A DNA stretch of 64,000 nucleotides from Novilysobacter_A longmucuonensis (GCF_046600735.1 NZ_JBJMAW010000011.1:18451-82450), one strand, 5' to 3'; positions 42,220-52,060 are shown, counted from the stretch's first letter. The notes: a model not told the origin generated them from the letters alone. Numbers and translations: made by a program.

Positions 42220-43800
42220 ATGACCGACAACACCAACCCCACCGCGCCCGAGCGCCTGCGCGTGACCCTGGACCTGCTCGAGGCCATCGCCGCGGACCGC
42301 ACCCTGCTCGACACGCTGCCGGCCGACGACCGCAGTCGCCTGCACCAGGCCGTGGCCCAGGTCTACCATCCCGATCCAGGTGCGCGGCGGCAGAAGCTCA
42401 AGGCATTGGAGCGCGAGCGCAATGCCGAGAACATCCGCCGCAGCGAGGCCCTGCTCGAGCAGACCGGTATCCGCACGCTACGCCGCCGGCCGGTCTTCAC
42501 CACGCCGAACTACTTCGTGCCCGAAGGTTTCGGGCCGCAGGGTTTTCAGCCGAACGAGCCGCAGGACGAGTCCACCGCCCGGCGCGAGTCGCCCGAACTG
42601 CTGCACTGCTACGTCTGCAAGCAGAAATACACGCGGGTGCATCACTTCTACGACCAGCTGTGCCCGGCCTGCGCGGACTTCAACTACGCCAAACGCACCG
42701 AGCTGGCCGATCTCAACGGGCGCGTTGCGCTGCTAACTGGCGGCCGCGTCAAGATCGGCTACCAGGCCGGACTCAAGCTGCTGCGCGCCGGCGCCGAGCT
42801 GATCGTGACCACGCGCTTCCCGCGTGATTCGGCCGCGCGCTATGCGGCCGAGCCGGACTTCGCCGACTGGGGGCATCGCCTGCAGGTATTCGGGCTGGAC
42901 CTGCGCCACACGCCCAGTGTCGAGGCGTTCTGCCGCGAGCTGCTGGCGACCCGCGAGCGGCTCGACTTCATCATCAACAACGCCTGCCAGACCGTGCGCC
43001 GCCCGCCGGAGTTCTACGCGCACATGATGGCCGGGGAGACCGCGGCGCTGCACGACATGCCCATGGAGGTGCGCAAGCTGATCGGCAACTACGAAGGCCT
43101 GCGCAGCCATGACCTGCTGCCCGAGGCCGCCGCCTCGGCGCTGCAGGTCGGCAATGGCCGCGAGATCACCGGGACCGCCGGCCTGACCCGCGCCGCCGAG
43201 CTGTCACAGGTGCCGCTGCTGGCCGAGGAACTGCTGGGCCAGAAGCACCTGTTCCCCGAAGGCCGGCTCGACCAGGACCTGCAGCAGGTCGACCTGCGCG
43301 GGCGCAACTCCTGGCGCCTGCTGATGGCCGAGGTGCCGTCGGTCGAACTGCTGGAGACGCAGCTGGTCAACGCGATCGCGCCATTCATCCTCAATGCACG
43401 GCTCAAGCCGCTGATGCTGCGCACGGACGGCTCCGGACCGCGCCGCGACAAGCACATCGTCAACGTGTCCGCGGTGGAGGGGCAGTTCTACCGCAACTTC
43501 AAGACCACCCGGCATCCGCACACCAACATGGCCAAGGCCGCGCTCAACATGATGACCCGCACCGCCGCGGCCGATTACCACGGCGACGGCATCCACATGA
43601 ACTCGGTCGATACCGGCTGGGTGACCGACGAGGACCCGGCCGAGCTCGCCGCGCGCAAGACGCTGGAGGAGCGCTTCCACCCGCCGCTGGACATCGTCGA
43701 CGGCGCCGCGCGCATCGTCGACCCGATCATCCACGGCATCAACAGCGGCGAGCACGTGTGGGGGCAGTTTCTCAAGGATTACAAGCCGACCGACTGGTGA
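42220..43800 (+). CDS. Unusual SDR-fold oxidoreductase with CxxC pairs
   Basis: 526 residues, about twice a classical SDR. Residues 1-125 are helical and charged. Then C130-Y-V-C133...C148-P-A-C151 look like a zinc ribbon. The Rossmann part starts at G-R-V-A-L-L-T-G-G-R-V-K-I-G (~167-180), with F-I-I-N-N-A-C in place of N-N-A-G. An insertion of about 110 residues follows (~265-375). The usual Ser is S417 (N-V-S-A-V-E-G), but the Tyr of Y-x-x-x-K is Thr (T435-N-M-A-K439). So it may use another residue (Y424 is near) or be non-catalytic. I recall relatives with the same H-T-N-M-A-K motif. Function unknown. Confidence 0.8.
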   Translation: MTDNTNPTAPERLRVTLDLLEAIAADRTLLDTLPADDRSRLHQAVAQVYHPDPGARRQKLKALERERNAENIRRSEALLEQTGIRTLRRRPVFTTPNYFVPEGFGPQGFQPNEPQDESTARRESPELLHCYVCKQKYTRVHHFYDQLCPACADFNYAKRTELADLNGRVALLTGGRVKIGYQAGLKLLRAGAELIVTTRFPRDSAARYAAEPDFADWGHRLQVFGLDLRHTPSVEAFCRELLATRERLDFIINNACQTVRRPPEFYAHMMAGETAALHDMPMEVRKLIGNYEGLRSHDLLPEAAASALQVGNGREITGTAGLTRAAELSQVPLLAEELLGQKHLFPEGRLDQDLQQVDLRGRNSWRLLMAEVPSVELLETQLVNAIAPFILNARLKPLMLRTDGSGPRRDKHIVNVSAVEGQFYRNFKTTRHPHTNMAKAALNMMTRTAAADYHGDGIHMNSVDTGWVTDEDPAELAARKTLEERFHPPLDIVDGAARIVDPIIHGINSGEHVWGQFLKDYKPTDW

Positions 43801-43851
43801 GGCCGCGATGTGCCCGCGTCGGCAACGCGGCACTGAAGCCGCGACGGGCGT

Positions 43852-43928
43852 TGTAGGAGCGGCTTCAGCCGCGACTGGTGGCTGCGACTCGAAACCAAGT
43901 TTTGATCGCGGCTGAAGCCGCTCCTACA
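43852..43928. repeat. Paired REP element (GTAGGAGCGGCTTCAGCC type)
   Basis: TGTAGGAGCGGCTTCAGCCGCGA and GCGGCTGAAGCCGCTCCTACA face each other between the convergent SDR and S9 peptidase genes. Confidence 0.9.
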
Positions 43929-43958
43929 GGTAGCCGATGGAGCGCCGGCGCGGAGTGC

Positions 43959-46436
43959 CTACTCCGCCTGCTCGCCCGCGCCCGTTTCGGTGCCCTTCAC
44001 GTGTTCCTCCAGCCAGGCGTCGGTTTCGGCCAGCATGTGCAGCACCGACTCGCGCGCGCGGTAGCCGTGCGATTCGTTGGGCAGCATCACCAGCCGGGCG
44101 TTGCCGCCCAGGCCCTTGATCGCGGCGAACAGGCGTTCGCTCTGGACCGGGAAGGTGCCGGAGTTGTTGTCCTGCTCGCCGTGGATGATCAGCAGCGGGG
44201 CCTTGATGTTCTGGGCATGGTTGAACGGCGACATCGCCAGGTAGGTGTCCTGCGCCTGCCAGTAGTTGCGCTCCTCGGCCTGGAAACCGAACGGGGTGAG
44301 CGAGCGGTTGTAGGCGCCGCTGCGGGCGATGCCGGCCTTGAACAGGTCGGTGTGGGCCAGCAGGTTGGCGGCCATGAAGGCGCCGTAGGAGTGCCCGCCG
44401 ACCGCGATCCGGTCGCGGTCGGCGACGCCGCGGCGCACCACCTCGTCGACCGCGGCCTGTGCGCTGGCGGCGAGTTGCTCGATGTAGGTGTCGTTGGGCT
44501 CGATGTCGCCCTCGCCGATGATCGGCATCGAGGGATCGTCTAGCACCGCGAAGCCGCGGGCGAGAAACGCCTGCGGCCCCCAGTAGCTGATCCGGTTGAA
44601 GCGGTACGGCGAGTCGGTCACCTGGCTGGCGGCGCTGGCGGACTTGAACTCCTGTGGATAGGCCCACATCAGCAGCGGCAGCGGACCATCGCGCGCGGGA
44701 TCGAAGCCGGCCGGCAGGTACAGGGTGCCGGTCAGTTCGACGCCGTCGTCGCGGGTGTAGCGGATCTGCTGCTTCTGCACGTCGCGCAGTTGCGGGGTCG
44801 GGTGCGGGAAGTCGGTCAGCGCCACCGGTGCCGCACCGTCGGCGCTCAGGTCGCGCAGGTAGTAGTTCGGTACCTCCGTCGGCGACTCGCGCGTGGTCAG
44901 CACGCGCGTGCCGTCGCTGTCGAGCATCACCTGCACCGACTCGTAATGCGGCGCCTGCGAGTGGAACAGACGGGTCTTGGACCGGCCGGCCAGATTGAAG
45001 CGGTCCAGGAACGGGCGGTCGCCCTCGGGCGAGGCGCCGGGGCCATCGAGGAAGATGCTGTCGCCATCGGCGGCGATGATCAGGCGCGGGTTGCCGGCGG
45101 CGTCGGGGGCGGTCATCGGCCGGCCCGGATCGTTGTAACGGTCTTCGAAGGAGCGCTCGACGATCAACTCCGGCGCGCGGTCCGGCGCGTCCGGGGCGAT
45201 GCGCCACTGTTTGGTCTGGCGCGTCTTCCACCAGTACTCGCTGAGTAGCGCCAGATCGCCGCGGCCCCAGGTGGTGCCGCCGTAACGCATCGACAGGCGC
45301 GCCAGCGTCACCGGTTGGGCCTCGAACGGTGCGGCGTGGGCAAACACCGCATCGCGCACCTCGGCCTCGCGATTCGGGTCGCCGCCGTCCTGGGCTTCGG
45401 CCCAGACCAGGGTGGCCGGTGCGTCGCTGCGCCAGGCGATAGTGCGCACGCCGGTCGGCACGGCGTCGTTGCCGGTCGGCAGGCCCTCGACCAGGGGCAG
45501 GCGCGCGACTTCGTGCACCGGGGTGCCGTCGAGCCCGAGCACGTCGATCCGGCGCGGGAAACGCGAGTACGGCACCAGGTACGAGAACGGCCGCTCGATG
45601 CGCTGGCTCAGGATGTACTGCCCGTCCGGCGACGGCGCCGCAGCGATGTGCAGCTCGGGCGTGCCGAGTTTGCGAATCTCGCCGCGCAAGTCGATCAGCG
45701 CGAGCTGCGAGCGCAGGTAGTGCTCGAAGGTCAGCGCGTCACGCTCATTGCCGAGCAGGTCCTGGTAGGTGCGTATCTGCTTGACGCTGCCACCCGGCCC
45801 GGTCTGCTGGATGTTGGGCCCGTGCGGGATGCCGTCGAACTCCGGCGCCGGGCCCTGCCCGGCCGGCCGCAGGTTGACCAGCAGGCGCTGGCTGTCGGGC
45901 ATCCAGTCGAAGCCGCGCCCGGCCACGGCATTGAGCGCTTGGCTGCCGAGCCGGCGCGCCTGGCGGGTGGCGACCTCGACCAGCCACAACTGCAGCTCAC
46001 CGGCAGCCTTGTCGACGTGGCTCAGCGCGAGGTGTCGCTGGTCGGGCGACCACGACAGCGACACCAGCGCCAGCTCTGGCGGCAGGCCGGCGATGCGGTG
46101 CTGCTCGCTGCTAGCAATGTCCATCAGCCACAGGTCGCTGCCGAAGGAGAACTGGCTGCGCGCATAGGTGCGCGGGTTGATGCGGATGCCGGCCAGCTTC
46201 AGCTCCGGCTGGGCGACGTCGACGATGCCGGGCAGCGCCGGGTTCTGGATGAACGCAAGCATGTCGCGATCGGGGCTCAGTGACAGCTGCGGCGGGCGCG
46301 GCGCATCGACCAGCGCCTGCAGCGCCGGCGCGGGGGTCTGGTAGCCGTTGGCGGGCACCGGCTGGGCCGACAGGCCCAGTGGCAGCAGAGCGACAAGCAG
46401 GGCGGTGGCGCAGGCGCGCCGCAACATGTGGTGCAT
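43959..46436 (-). CDS. S9 family serine peptidase (prolyl oligopeptidase-like), exported
   Basis: 825 residues from the ATG at 46436 (M-H-H-M-L-R-R-A-C-A). The frame continues to 48356 only as antisense of ahcY and is rejected. A signal peptide (A-T-A-L-L-V-A-L-L-P-L-G-L-S-A-Q) comes first. The N-terminal ~550 residues are beta-propeller-like (S-L-S-P-D-R-D-M-L-A-F, L-S-W-S-P-D-Q-R-H-L-A-L). The C-terminal alpha/beta-hydrolase has the nucleophile G-G-H-S-Y-G-A-F, the acid region H-G-E-Q-D-N-N and the base in E-S-H-G-Y. Probably periplasmic peptide degradation. Divergent from the ahcY promoter region. Confidence 0.93.
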   Translation of the reverse strand: MHHMLRRACATALLVALLPLGLSAQPVPANGYQTPAPALQALVDAPRPPQLSLSPDRDMLAFIQNPALPGIVDVAQPELKLAGIRINPRTYARSQFSFGSDLWLMDIASSEQHRIAGLPPELALVSLSWSPDQRHLALSHVDKAAGELQLWLVEVATRQARRLGSQALNAVAGRGFDWMPDSQRLLVNLRPAGQGPAPEFDGIPHGPNIQQTGPGGSVKQIRTYQDLLGNERDALTFEHYLRSQLALIDLRGEIRKLGTPELHIAAAPSPDGQYILSQRIERPFSYLVPYSRFPRRIDVLGLDGTPVHEVARLPLVEGLPTGNDAVPTGVRTIAWRSDAPATLVWAEAQDGGDPNREAEVRDAVFAHAAPFEAQPVTLARLSMRYGGTTWGRGDLALLSEYWWKTRQTKQWRIAPDAPDRAPELIVERSFEDRYNDPGRPMTAPDAAGNPRLIIAADGDSIFLDGPGASPEGDRPFLDRFNLAGRSKTRLFHSQAPHYESVQVMLDSDGTRVLTTRESPTEVPNYYLRDLSADGAAPVALTDFPHPTPQLRDVQKQQIRYTRDDGVELTGTLYLPAGFDPARDGPLPLLMWAYPQEFKSASAASQVTDSPYRFNRISYWGPQAFLARGFAVLDDPSMPIIGEGDIEPNDTYIEQLAASAQAAVDEVVRRGVADRDRIAVGGHSYGAFMAANLLAHTDLFKAGIARSGAYNRSLTPFGFQAEERNYWQAQDTYLAMSPFNHAQNIKAPLLIIHGEQDNNSGTFPVQSERLFAAIKGLGGNARLVMLPNESHGYRARESVLHMLAETDAWLEEHVKGTETGAGEQAE

Positions 46437-46586
46437 GGAAGTCCCCGATAGGAATGGCGGCCGGGCGCCGCATCCCGGCAAGATGCCACAGCCAGGCCAC
46501 GCGAGGCAGTGACGCAAGTACCGGATGGGATTGCCGCAGGGCCGGCAGTAGCGGAGTTGCTGCGCTGCGCGAGGAGAGCGAAAACA

Positions 46587-46608
46587 GCCGGGCAAGCCTG
46601 GCTCTACA
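46587..46608. repeat. AGCCGGGCAAGCCTGGCTCTAC palindrome
   Basis: A variant GTAGAGCC-type half-element just upstream of the ahcY promoter. Confidence 0.55.
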
Positions 46609-46631
46609 AGTTGTGCGAGACGCCGCGCAGG

Positions 46632-46637
46632 TACAAT
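46632..46637 (+). promoter_or_regulatory. -10 box of the SAH riboswitch-ahcY transcript
   Basis: TACAAT lies 11 nt before the first aptamer stem (P1 strand at 46648). A TTGTGC at 46611 is only 15 nt upstream, so the -35 box is uncertain. Confidence 0.5.
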
Positions 46638-46647
46638 TGCCCGGTTC

Positions 46648-46730
46648 GCCGAGGGGCGCTGCGACCGTCGGGCATCTCCATGCCCCCAGAACGGCCAGGC
46701 TCGGCGGAATCCATCGATCAACGGCGCCCG
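46648..46730 (+). promoter_or_regulatory. S-adenosylhomocysteine (SAH) riboswitch
   Basis: The conserved class sequence is present: CCGAGGGGCGCTGCGACC (46649-46666), CCAGGCTCGG (46695-46704) and CAACGGCGC (46719-46727). GCCGAG (46648-46653) pairs perfectly with CTCGGC (46700-46705), and GGGCGC (46653-46658) can pair with GCGCCC (46724-46729) as the pseudoknot. It lies upstream of ahcY, the standard target. SAH binding turns the gene on. A dispersed repeat hairpin (46742-46778) occupies the space between aptamer and start codon. Confidence 0.93.
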
Positions 46731-46741
46731 GTTTGCCCTGC

Positions 46742-46778
46742 CCTCACCCCAACCCTCTCCCGCGAGCGGGAGAGGGGG
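46742..46778. repeat. CCCTCTCCCGCGAGCGGGAGAGGGG element in the ahcY leader
   Basis: A palindrome of the same family as 12145-12297 (CCTCACCC...CTCTCCCGC-GCGGGAGAGG). It is 12 nt after the aptamer and 22 nt before the ahcY start. Confidence 0.85.
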
Positions 46779-46799
46779 CAAAACACACCGGAGCTTCAC

Positions 46800-48245
<1,446 letters not shown>

Positions 48246-48265
48246 GTCGCTGTTTTCACAGAAAC

Positions 48266-48296
48266 AAAAAGCGGGCGCTTCGGCGCCCGTTTTTTG
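48266..48296 (+). terminator. ahcY terminator
   Basis: CGGGCGC-TTCG-GCGCCCG followed by T6, 27 nt after the stop codon; A5 precedes the stem. Confidence 0.95.
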
Positions 48297-48314
48297 AGCC
48301 GAAACGTCTGCTCC

Positions 48315-48490
48315 TGTAGGAGCGGCTTCAGCCGCGATCACCACAGCTACGCCCACGCGTCGACGATGGCCGGCGCTGTTGTAGGAGCGACGTGAGTCGC
48401 GATTCGCATTGAAGACCGAATATCGTGGTCGCGACTTACGTCGCTCCTACAAAAGCCGGGGCAGAGCTCGCGGCTGAAGCCGCTCCTACA
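48315..48490. repeat. Three GTAGGAGC-type arms in a row
   Basis: A GTAGGAGCGGCTTCAGCC arm (48315), a GTAGGAGCGACGTGAGTCGC/GCGACTTACGTCGCTCCTAC pair (48380-48451) and a closing GCGGCTGAAGCCGCTCCTAC arm (48471-48490). The middle pair is nested inside the outer pair. Confidence 0.88.
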
Positions 48491-48526
48491 GAACCTCGGC
48501 GCCGGCCGACCGGATAATCTTGTACA

Positions 48527-48540
48527 TTCATCGCGATGAA
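48527..48540. promoter_or_regulatory. Palindrome in the metF promoter region
   Basis: TTCATCGCGATGAA is a perfect 14-bp palindrome between TTGTAC (48520) and TACAAT (48545). It is a candidate operator for a methionine-pathway regulator. No regulator gene is adjacent. Confidence 0.4.
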
Positions 48541-48577
48541 AAGATACAATTCCGTGACATCCGCCGTGGCTGCCCGC

Positions 48578-49402
48578 ATGCTCCCGATCAGTTTCGAGTT
48601 CTACCCGCCCAAGACCGACGAGCAGCGCGCGCAGCTCAACAAGACCGCCGCCAGGCTCAAGCAGCAATCGCCCGACTACGTCAGCGTGACCTTCGGCGCC
48701 GGCGGCTCGACGCTGAGCCATACGCCCGAGGCGATCCAGCACCTGCGCGGTGAGTACGGCCTCAGTGCCGCGCCGCATATCACCTGCATGGGCGGCTCGC
48801 GCGAGGAGATCCGTGGGCTGCTGAAGCTCTACCGGGCGCTCGGCGCGCGTCGCCTGGTCACGCTGCGCGGCGACCTGCCCTCGGGCATGGTCAGCCCCGG
48901 CGACCTGCGCTACGCCAACGAACTGGTGGAGTTCATCCGCGCCGAGACCGGCGATCATTTCCATATCGAAGTTGCGGCGTATCCGGAAATGCACCCGCAG
49001 GCCCGCGACGCGCATGCCGATCTCGCCAACTTCAAGCGCAAGGTCGAGGCCGGCGCCAACGGCGCGATCACCCAGTACTTCTACAATGCCGATGCGTACT
49101 TCCGCTTCGTCGAAGACGTGCGCGCGGCCGGCCTGGATATCCCGATCGTGCCGGGCATCATGCCGATCTCCAATTTCAGCCAGATCCGCCGGTTCTCGGA
49201 AATGTGCGGCGCGGAGATCCCGCGCTGGATCGCGCAGCGCATGCTCGCCTATGGCGACGACACGGCCAGCGTCCGCGAGTTCGGTGCCGAGGTGGTCGCA
49301 CAGCTGTGTCGGCGCCTGATCGAGGGCGGCGCGCCGGGGCTGCACTTCTATACGCTGAACCTGGCGAAACCCACGCTTAACGTGATCGCCAAGTTGTCCT
49401 GA
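48578..49402 (+). CDS. metF: 5,10-methylenetetrahydrofolate reductase
   Basis: 274 residues from the ATG at 48578 (M-L-P-I-S-F-E-F-Y-P-P-K-T), the usual MetF length. An in-frame ATG at 48536 would add 14 residues overlapping the promoter-like and palindrome sequence. Blocks are F-E-F-Y-P-P-K, V-T-F-G-A-G-G-S-T, H-I-T-C-M-G, L-R-G-D-L-P, I-E-V-A-A-Y-P-E and Q-Y-F-Y-N-A-D. It reduces methylene-THF to methyl-THF with NADH and FAD for methionine synthesis. It stands downstream of ahcY but is separated from it by a terminator and repeats. Confidence 0.95.
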   Translation: MLPISFEFYPPKTDEQRAQLNKTAARLKQQSPDYVSVTFGAGGSTLSHTPEAIQHLRGEYGLSAAPHITCMGGSREEIRGLLKLYRALGARRLVTLRGDLPSGMVSPGDLRYANELVEFIRAETGDHFHIEVAAYPEMHPQARDAHADLANFKRKVEAGANGAITQYFYNADAYFRFVEDVRAAGLDIPIVPGIMPISNFSQIRRFSEMCGAEIPRWIAQRMLAYGDDTASVREFGAEVVAQLCRRLIEGGAPGLHFYTLNLAKPTLNVIAKLS

Positions 49403-49496
49403 GTTGTATTGGGGTTCAGCCCCACGGGCCTTTTCACACGATGCATTGACGGTGCCGCGGTGAGCATGCAGGCGACCTGCCCCCGGGCCTTGCGCC

Positions 49497-50120
49497 ATGT
49501 CCCCACTCCATTTCGCCGTTGGTCGCGCCGCCGTGCTCACGGCCATGATCGCACTGCCGCCAGCGGTCAATGCGGGTACCACGCTGCAGCGCTGCGAGGC
49601 CGCCGACGGTGTCACCGTCTACACCGACCAGGCCTGCGCCGCCATCGGCGCGGTCGCCCGCCCGATGCCCACCGAACTGCTGACGCGGGTCGCGCGCGAA
49701 CAGGCCCCCGGACCGGGAGTGCAGCCCGCCGACATGAGCACGGCGACCCGTCGAAGCAACGCCGCGCGTCGCGCACTGGGCTGCGCGCGCTCGACCACAC
49801 AACTGGCGACCGAGCTCGAAGGGGCGATCGCGCTGGGCGACGTCAACCGTCTAGCCGAGAGTTATCACTGGGCCGGTCTCTCCCACGCAAATGGCCAGCG
49901 CATCCTGCAGCAGCTGGACGCACTCGCCAGCCAGCCGCTTGCACAGGCGCATTATCTCGACGCGCGGATCGGCGGCGGCGTGCGCTATGCCAGCGCCGGC
50001 GCGAGCGGCGTCGGCGGCAGTGCCGGGGCGATGCAGCTGATTGTCGGTGACGAGGTCGCGCGCAGCGTGACCAGGTTGGACGTGGAGCGTTACCACGGGT
50101 GCTATTTCGTGCGCTTCTGA
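49497..50120 (+). CDS. Secreted DUF4124-like protein, paralogue 1
   Basis: 207 residues with signal peptide (A-V-L-T-A-M-I-A-L-P-P-A-V-N-A-G). The DUF4124-like start T-L-Q-R-C-E-A-A-D-G-V-T-V-Y-T-D-Q-A-C follows. Then comes N-R-L-A-E-S-Y-H-W-A-G-L-S...L-D-A-L-A-S-Q-P-L and the end H-G-C-Y-F-V-R-F. Four Cys in the mature part could pair. Probably periplasmic; function unknown. It is a paralogue of the next gene, 129 nt away on the same strand. Confidence 0.7.
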   Translation: MSPLHFAVGRAAVLTAMIALPPAVNAGTTLQRCEAADGVTVYTDQACAAIGAVARPMPTELLTRVAREQAPGPGVQPADMSTATRRSNAARRALGCARSTTQLATELEGAIALGDVNRLAESYHWAGLSHANGQRILQQLDALASQPLAQAHYLDARIGGGVRYASAGASGVGGSAGAMQLIVGDEVARSVTRLDVERYHGCYFVRF

Positions 50121-50248
50121 GGGCCGAGCCGGCTGGCGGCGACCAGCAGCGCAGCGGCTTCTTGTCTCGCGTCACAAACGCCCGCACCGGGTGAACCCGT
50201 GAAGCCGCCGCACTGGTCGACCGGGCCGCGCGCAGCTAACCTGCCCCC

Positions 50249-50806
50249 ATGACATTGCACCTGCGCTCCGTCCTCATCCCTTCCTCGCTGGCGCTGCTGG
50301 CCGCATGCGCGTGGCCGCTGTCCGCGCCGGCCCAGGTCCAACGCTGCACCGGGACCGATGGCACTGCGGTGTTCACCGATCGCGATTGCGAGGTGGCCGA
50401 CGGCGCCACGCAAGCCGCCGCAGCAACAGCCGGCACGCCCTCCGGCCGCTTTCATCGCAACGTCTGCGCGCGCAACCTGCAGGACCTGGTCTACGAGATG
50501 GCCAGCGCGATCGACAGCCGCGATCCCAACCGGCTGGCCAGCGTCTATCACTGGGCCGGCATGTCGGGGACCAACGGCTACGGGGTGATGTCGCGCCTGG
50601 ACGAACTGGTGCAGCGCCCGCTGGTCGACATCGTCCCGGTGATGCCGGGTTCGGCCCGGGTCGATGGCAACTACTACCCGCAGGCCAGCGTGCGCCAGCA
50701 GCCGGTCGCGCTGCGCGTGGAGCAGACCCTGGCCAACAGCATTACGCCATCGAGCACGGTGTTCGGCCTGCAGGAGCACTTCGGCTGCTGGTGGATCAAG
50801 GGTTGA
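50249..50806 (+). CDS. Secreted DUF4124-like protein, paralogue 2
   Basis: 185 residues with signal peptide (S-L-A-L-L-A-A-C-A-W-P-L-S-A-P-A-Q). Blocks shared with the gene before it are V-Q-R-C-T-G-T-D-G-T-A-V-F-T-D-R-D-C, N-R-L-A-S-V-Y-H-W-A-G-M-S and R-L-D-E-L-V-Q-R-P-L. The ending is F-G-C-W-W-I-K-G. A Cys in the signal segment (C-A-W) does not fit a clean lipobox. Function unknown; an ancient tandem duplication. Confidence 0.7.
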   Translation: MTLHLRSVLIPSSLALLAACAWPLSAPAQVQRCTGTDGTAVFTDRDCEVADGATQAAAATAGTPSGRFHRNVCARNLQDLVYEMASAIDSRDPNRLASVYHWAGMSGTNGYGVMSRLDELVQRPLVDIVPVMPGSARVDGNYYPQASVRQQPVALRVEQTLANSITPSSTVFGLQEHFGCWWIKG

Positions 50807-50842
50807 CCGCAGCGGCCTGGACCGGCACATCCGAGTTCCCCT

Positions 50843-50924
50843 TGTAGGAGCGGCTTCAGCCGCGACGGGTTTCCGGATGCAGCGTCGGCACGGATGACCC
50901 ATCGCGGCTGAAGCCGCTCCTACA
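50843..50924. repeat. Paired REP element (GTAGGAGCGGCTTCAGCC type)
   Basis: TGTAGGAGCGGCTTCAGCCGCGA and GCGGCTGAAGCCGCTCCTACA between paralogue 2 and ilvE. Confidence 0.9.
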
Positions 50925-50987
50925 GGAATGCTGCGGCCAAGACCGGCCCACGGGCACAATAGCGGTTTCAACCTGCGGAAACCGACG

Positions 50988-51920
50988 ATGCAATACCCCG
51001 AGTGGATCTGGCACAACGGCGCGATCAAGCGTTGGCAGGACGCCACCACGCACGTGATGTCGCATGCGCTGCACTACGGCTCATCAGTGTTCGAGGGCAT
51101 CCGCAGCTACGAGACCTCCACCGGCGGCCGTCCGCAGGGGGCGGCGATCTTCCGGCTGAGCGACCACACCAAGCGCCTGTTCGCCTCGGCCCGGATCTAC
51201 GACATGCCGATGCCGTACACGCCCGGGCAAATCAATGCCGCGTGCCGCGAGGTGATCACCCGCAATGGGTTGGGCAAGGCCTATTTGCGCCCGATCGCCT
51301 ATCGCGGGCTCGGCGGCTTCGGCCTCTCGGCCGACACCCCGACCGACCTGGCGGTCGCGGCTTGGCACATGGGGCCGTATCTCGGCGAGGGCGTGCTGGA
51401 AACCGGCATCGATGCCTGCGTGTCGAGCTGGCAACGCTTCGCGCCCAACACCCTGCCGGCCGGTGCCAAGGCCGGCGGCAACTATCTTTCGGGCCAGCTG
51501 GTCGCACGCGAGGCGCGCCGGCTCGGGTTCGGCGAAGGCATCGCACTGGCCTCCACCGGCCTGCTCAGCGAGGGCGCGGGCGAGAACCTGTTCCTGGTGT
51601 TCGACGGCGCGCTGCACACCACGCCGGTCAGCGCGGCGCTGCTCAACGGGCTGACCCGCAACTCGATCATCCGGCTGGCCCGCGACGCCGGCATCGAGGT
51701 GATCGAGCGGGACCTGCCGCGCGAGTACCTCTACCTGTGCGACGAGCTGTTCATGTGCGGCACCGCCGCGGAGATCACCCCGATCCGCTCGGTCGATGGC
51801 CGCCAGGTCGGCGCGGGCAAGCCGGGGCCGCTGACCCAGCGAATCCAGGCATTGTTCTTCGGCCTGTTCGACGGCAGCACGCCGGACCGGTACGGCTGGC
51901 TGGAGCCCTTGGACAGTTGA
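50988..51920 (+). CDS. ilvE: Branched-chain amino-acid aminotransferase
   Basis: 310 residues from the ATG at 50988 (M-Q-Y-P-E-W-I-W-H-N-G). The fold-type IV PLP enzyme motif set is present: H-Y-G-S-S-V-F-E-G-I-R-S, R-P-I-A-Y-R-G, P-A-G-A-K161-A-G-G-N-Y (PLP lysine), S-E-G-A-G-E-N-L-F-L-V and G-T-A-A-E-I-T-P-I-R-S-V. It performs the last step of Leu, Ile and Val synthesis and the first of their breakdown. It is monocistronic and convergent with the histidine kinase gene. Confidence 0.96.
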   Translation: MQYPEWIWHNGAIKRWQDATTHVMSHALHYGSSVFEGIRSYETSTGGRPQGAAIFRLSDHTKRLFASARIYDMPMPYTPGQINAACREVITRNGLGKAYLRPIAYRGLGGFGLSADTPTDLAVAAWHMGPYLGEGVLETGIDACVSSWQRFAPNTLPAGAKAGGNYLSGQLVAREARRLGFGEGIALASTGLLSEGAGENLFLVFDGALHTTPVSAALLNGLTRNSIIRLARDAGIEVIERDLPREYLYLCDELFMCGTAAEITPIRSVDGRQVGAGKPGPLTQRIQALFFGLFDGSTPDRYGWLEPLDS

Positions 51921-51944
51921 GCCTCTCGGGGGCGCAAAGGCTTT

Positions 51945-52050
51945 CTGACGCAGATCAACGCCGATGAAGAACGGATAAAGCAACATCTTTGTGCTTCCGC
52001 CTTATCCGTTTTGATCCGCGCGGATCCGTGTCAAAAAAGCTTTCGCTCCT
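51945..52050. repeat. Dispersed inverted element, copy B
   Basis: CAGATCAACGCCGATGA...AACGGATAAA and CCGCCTTATCCGTTTTGATCCGCG...GATCCGTGTCAAA form a long imperfect hairpin related to 2377-2480. It separates convergent ilvE and the histidine kinase gene. Confidence 0.65.
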
Positions 52051-52060
52051 GCAAAGGCGG

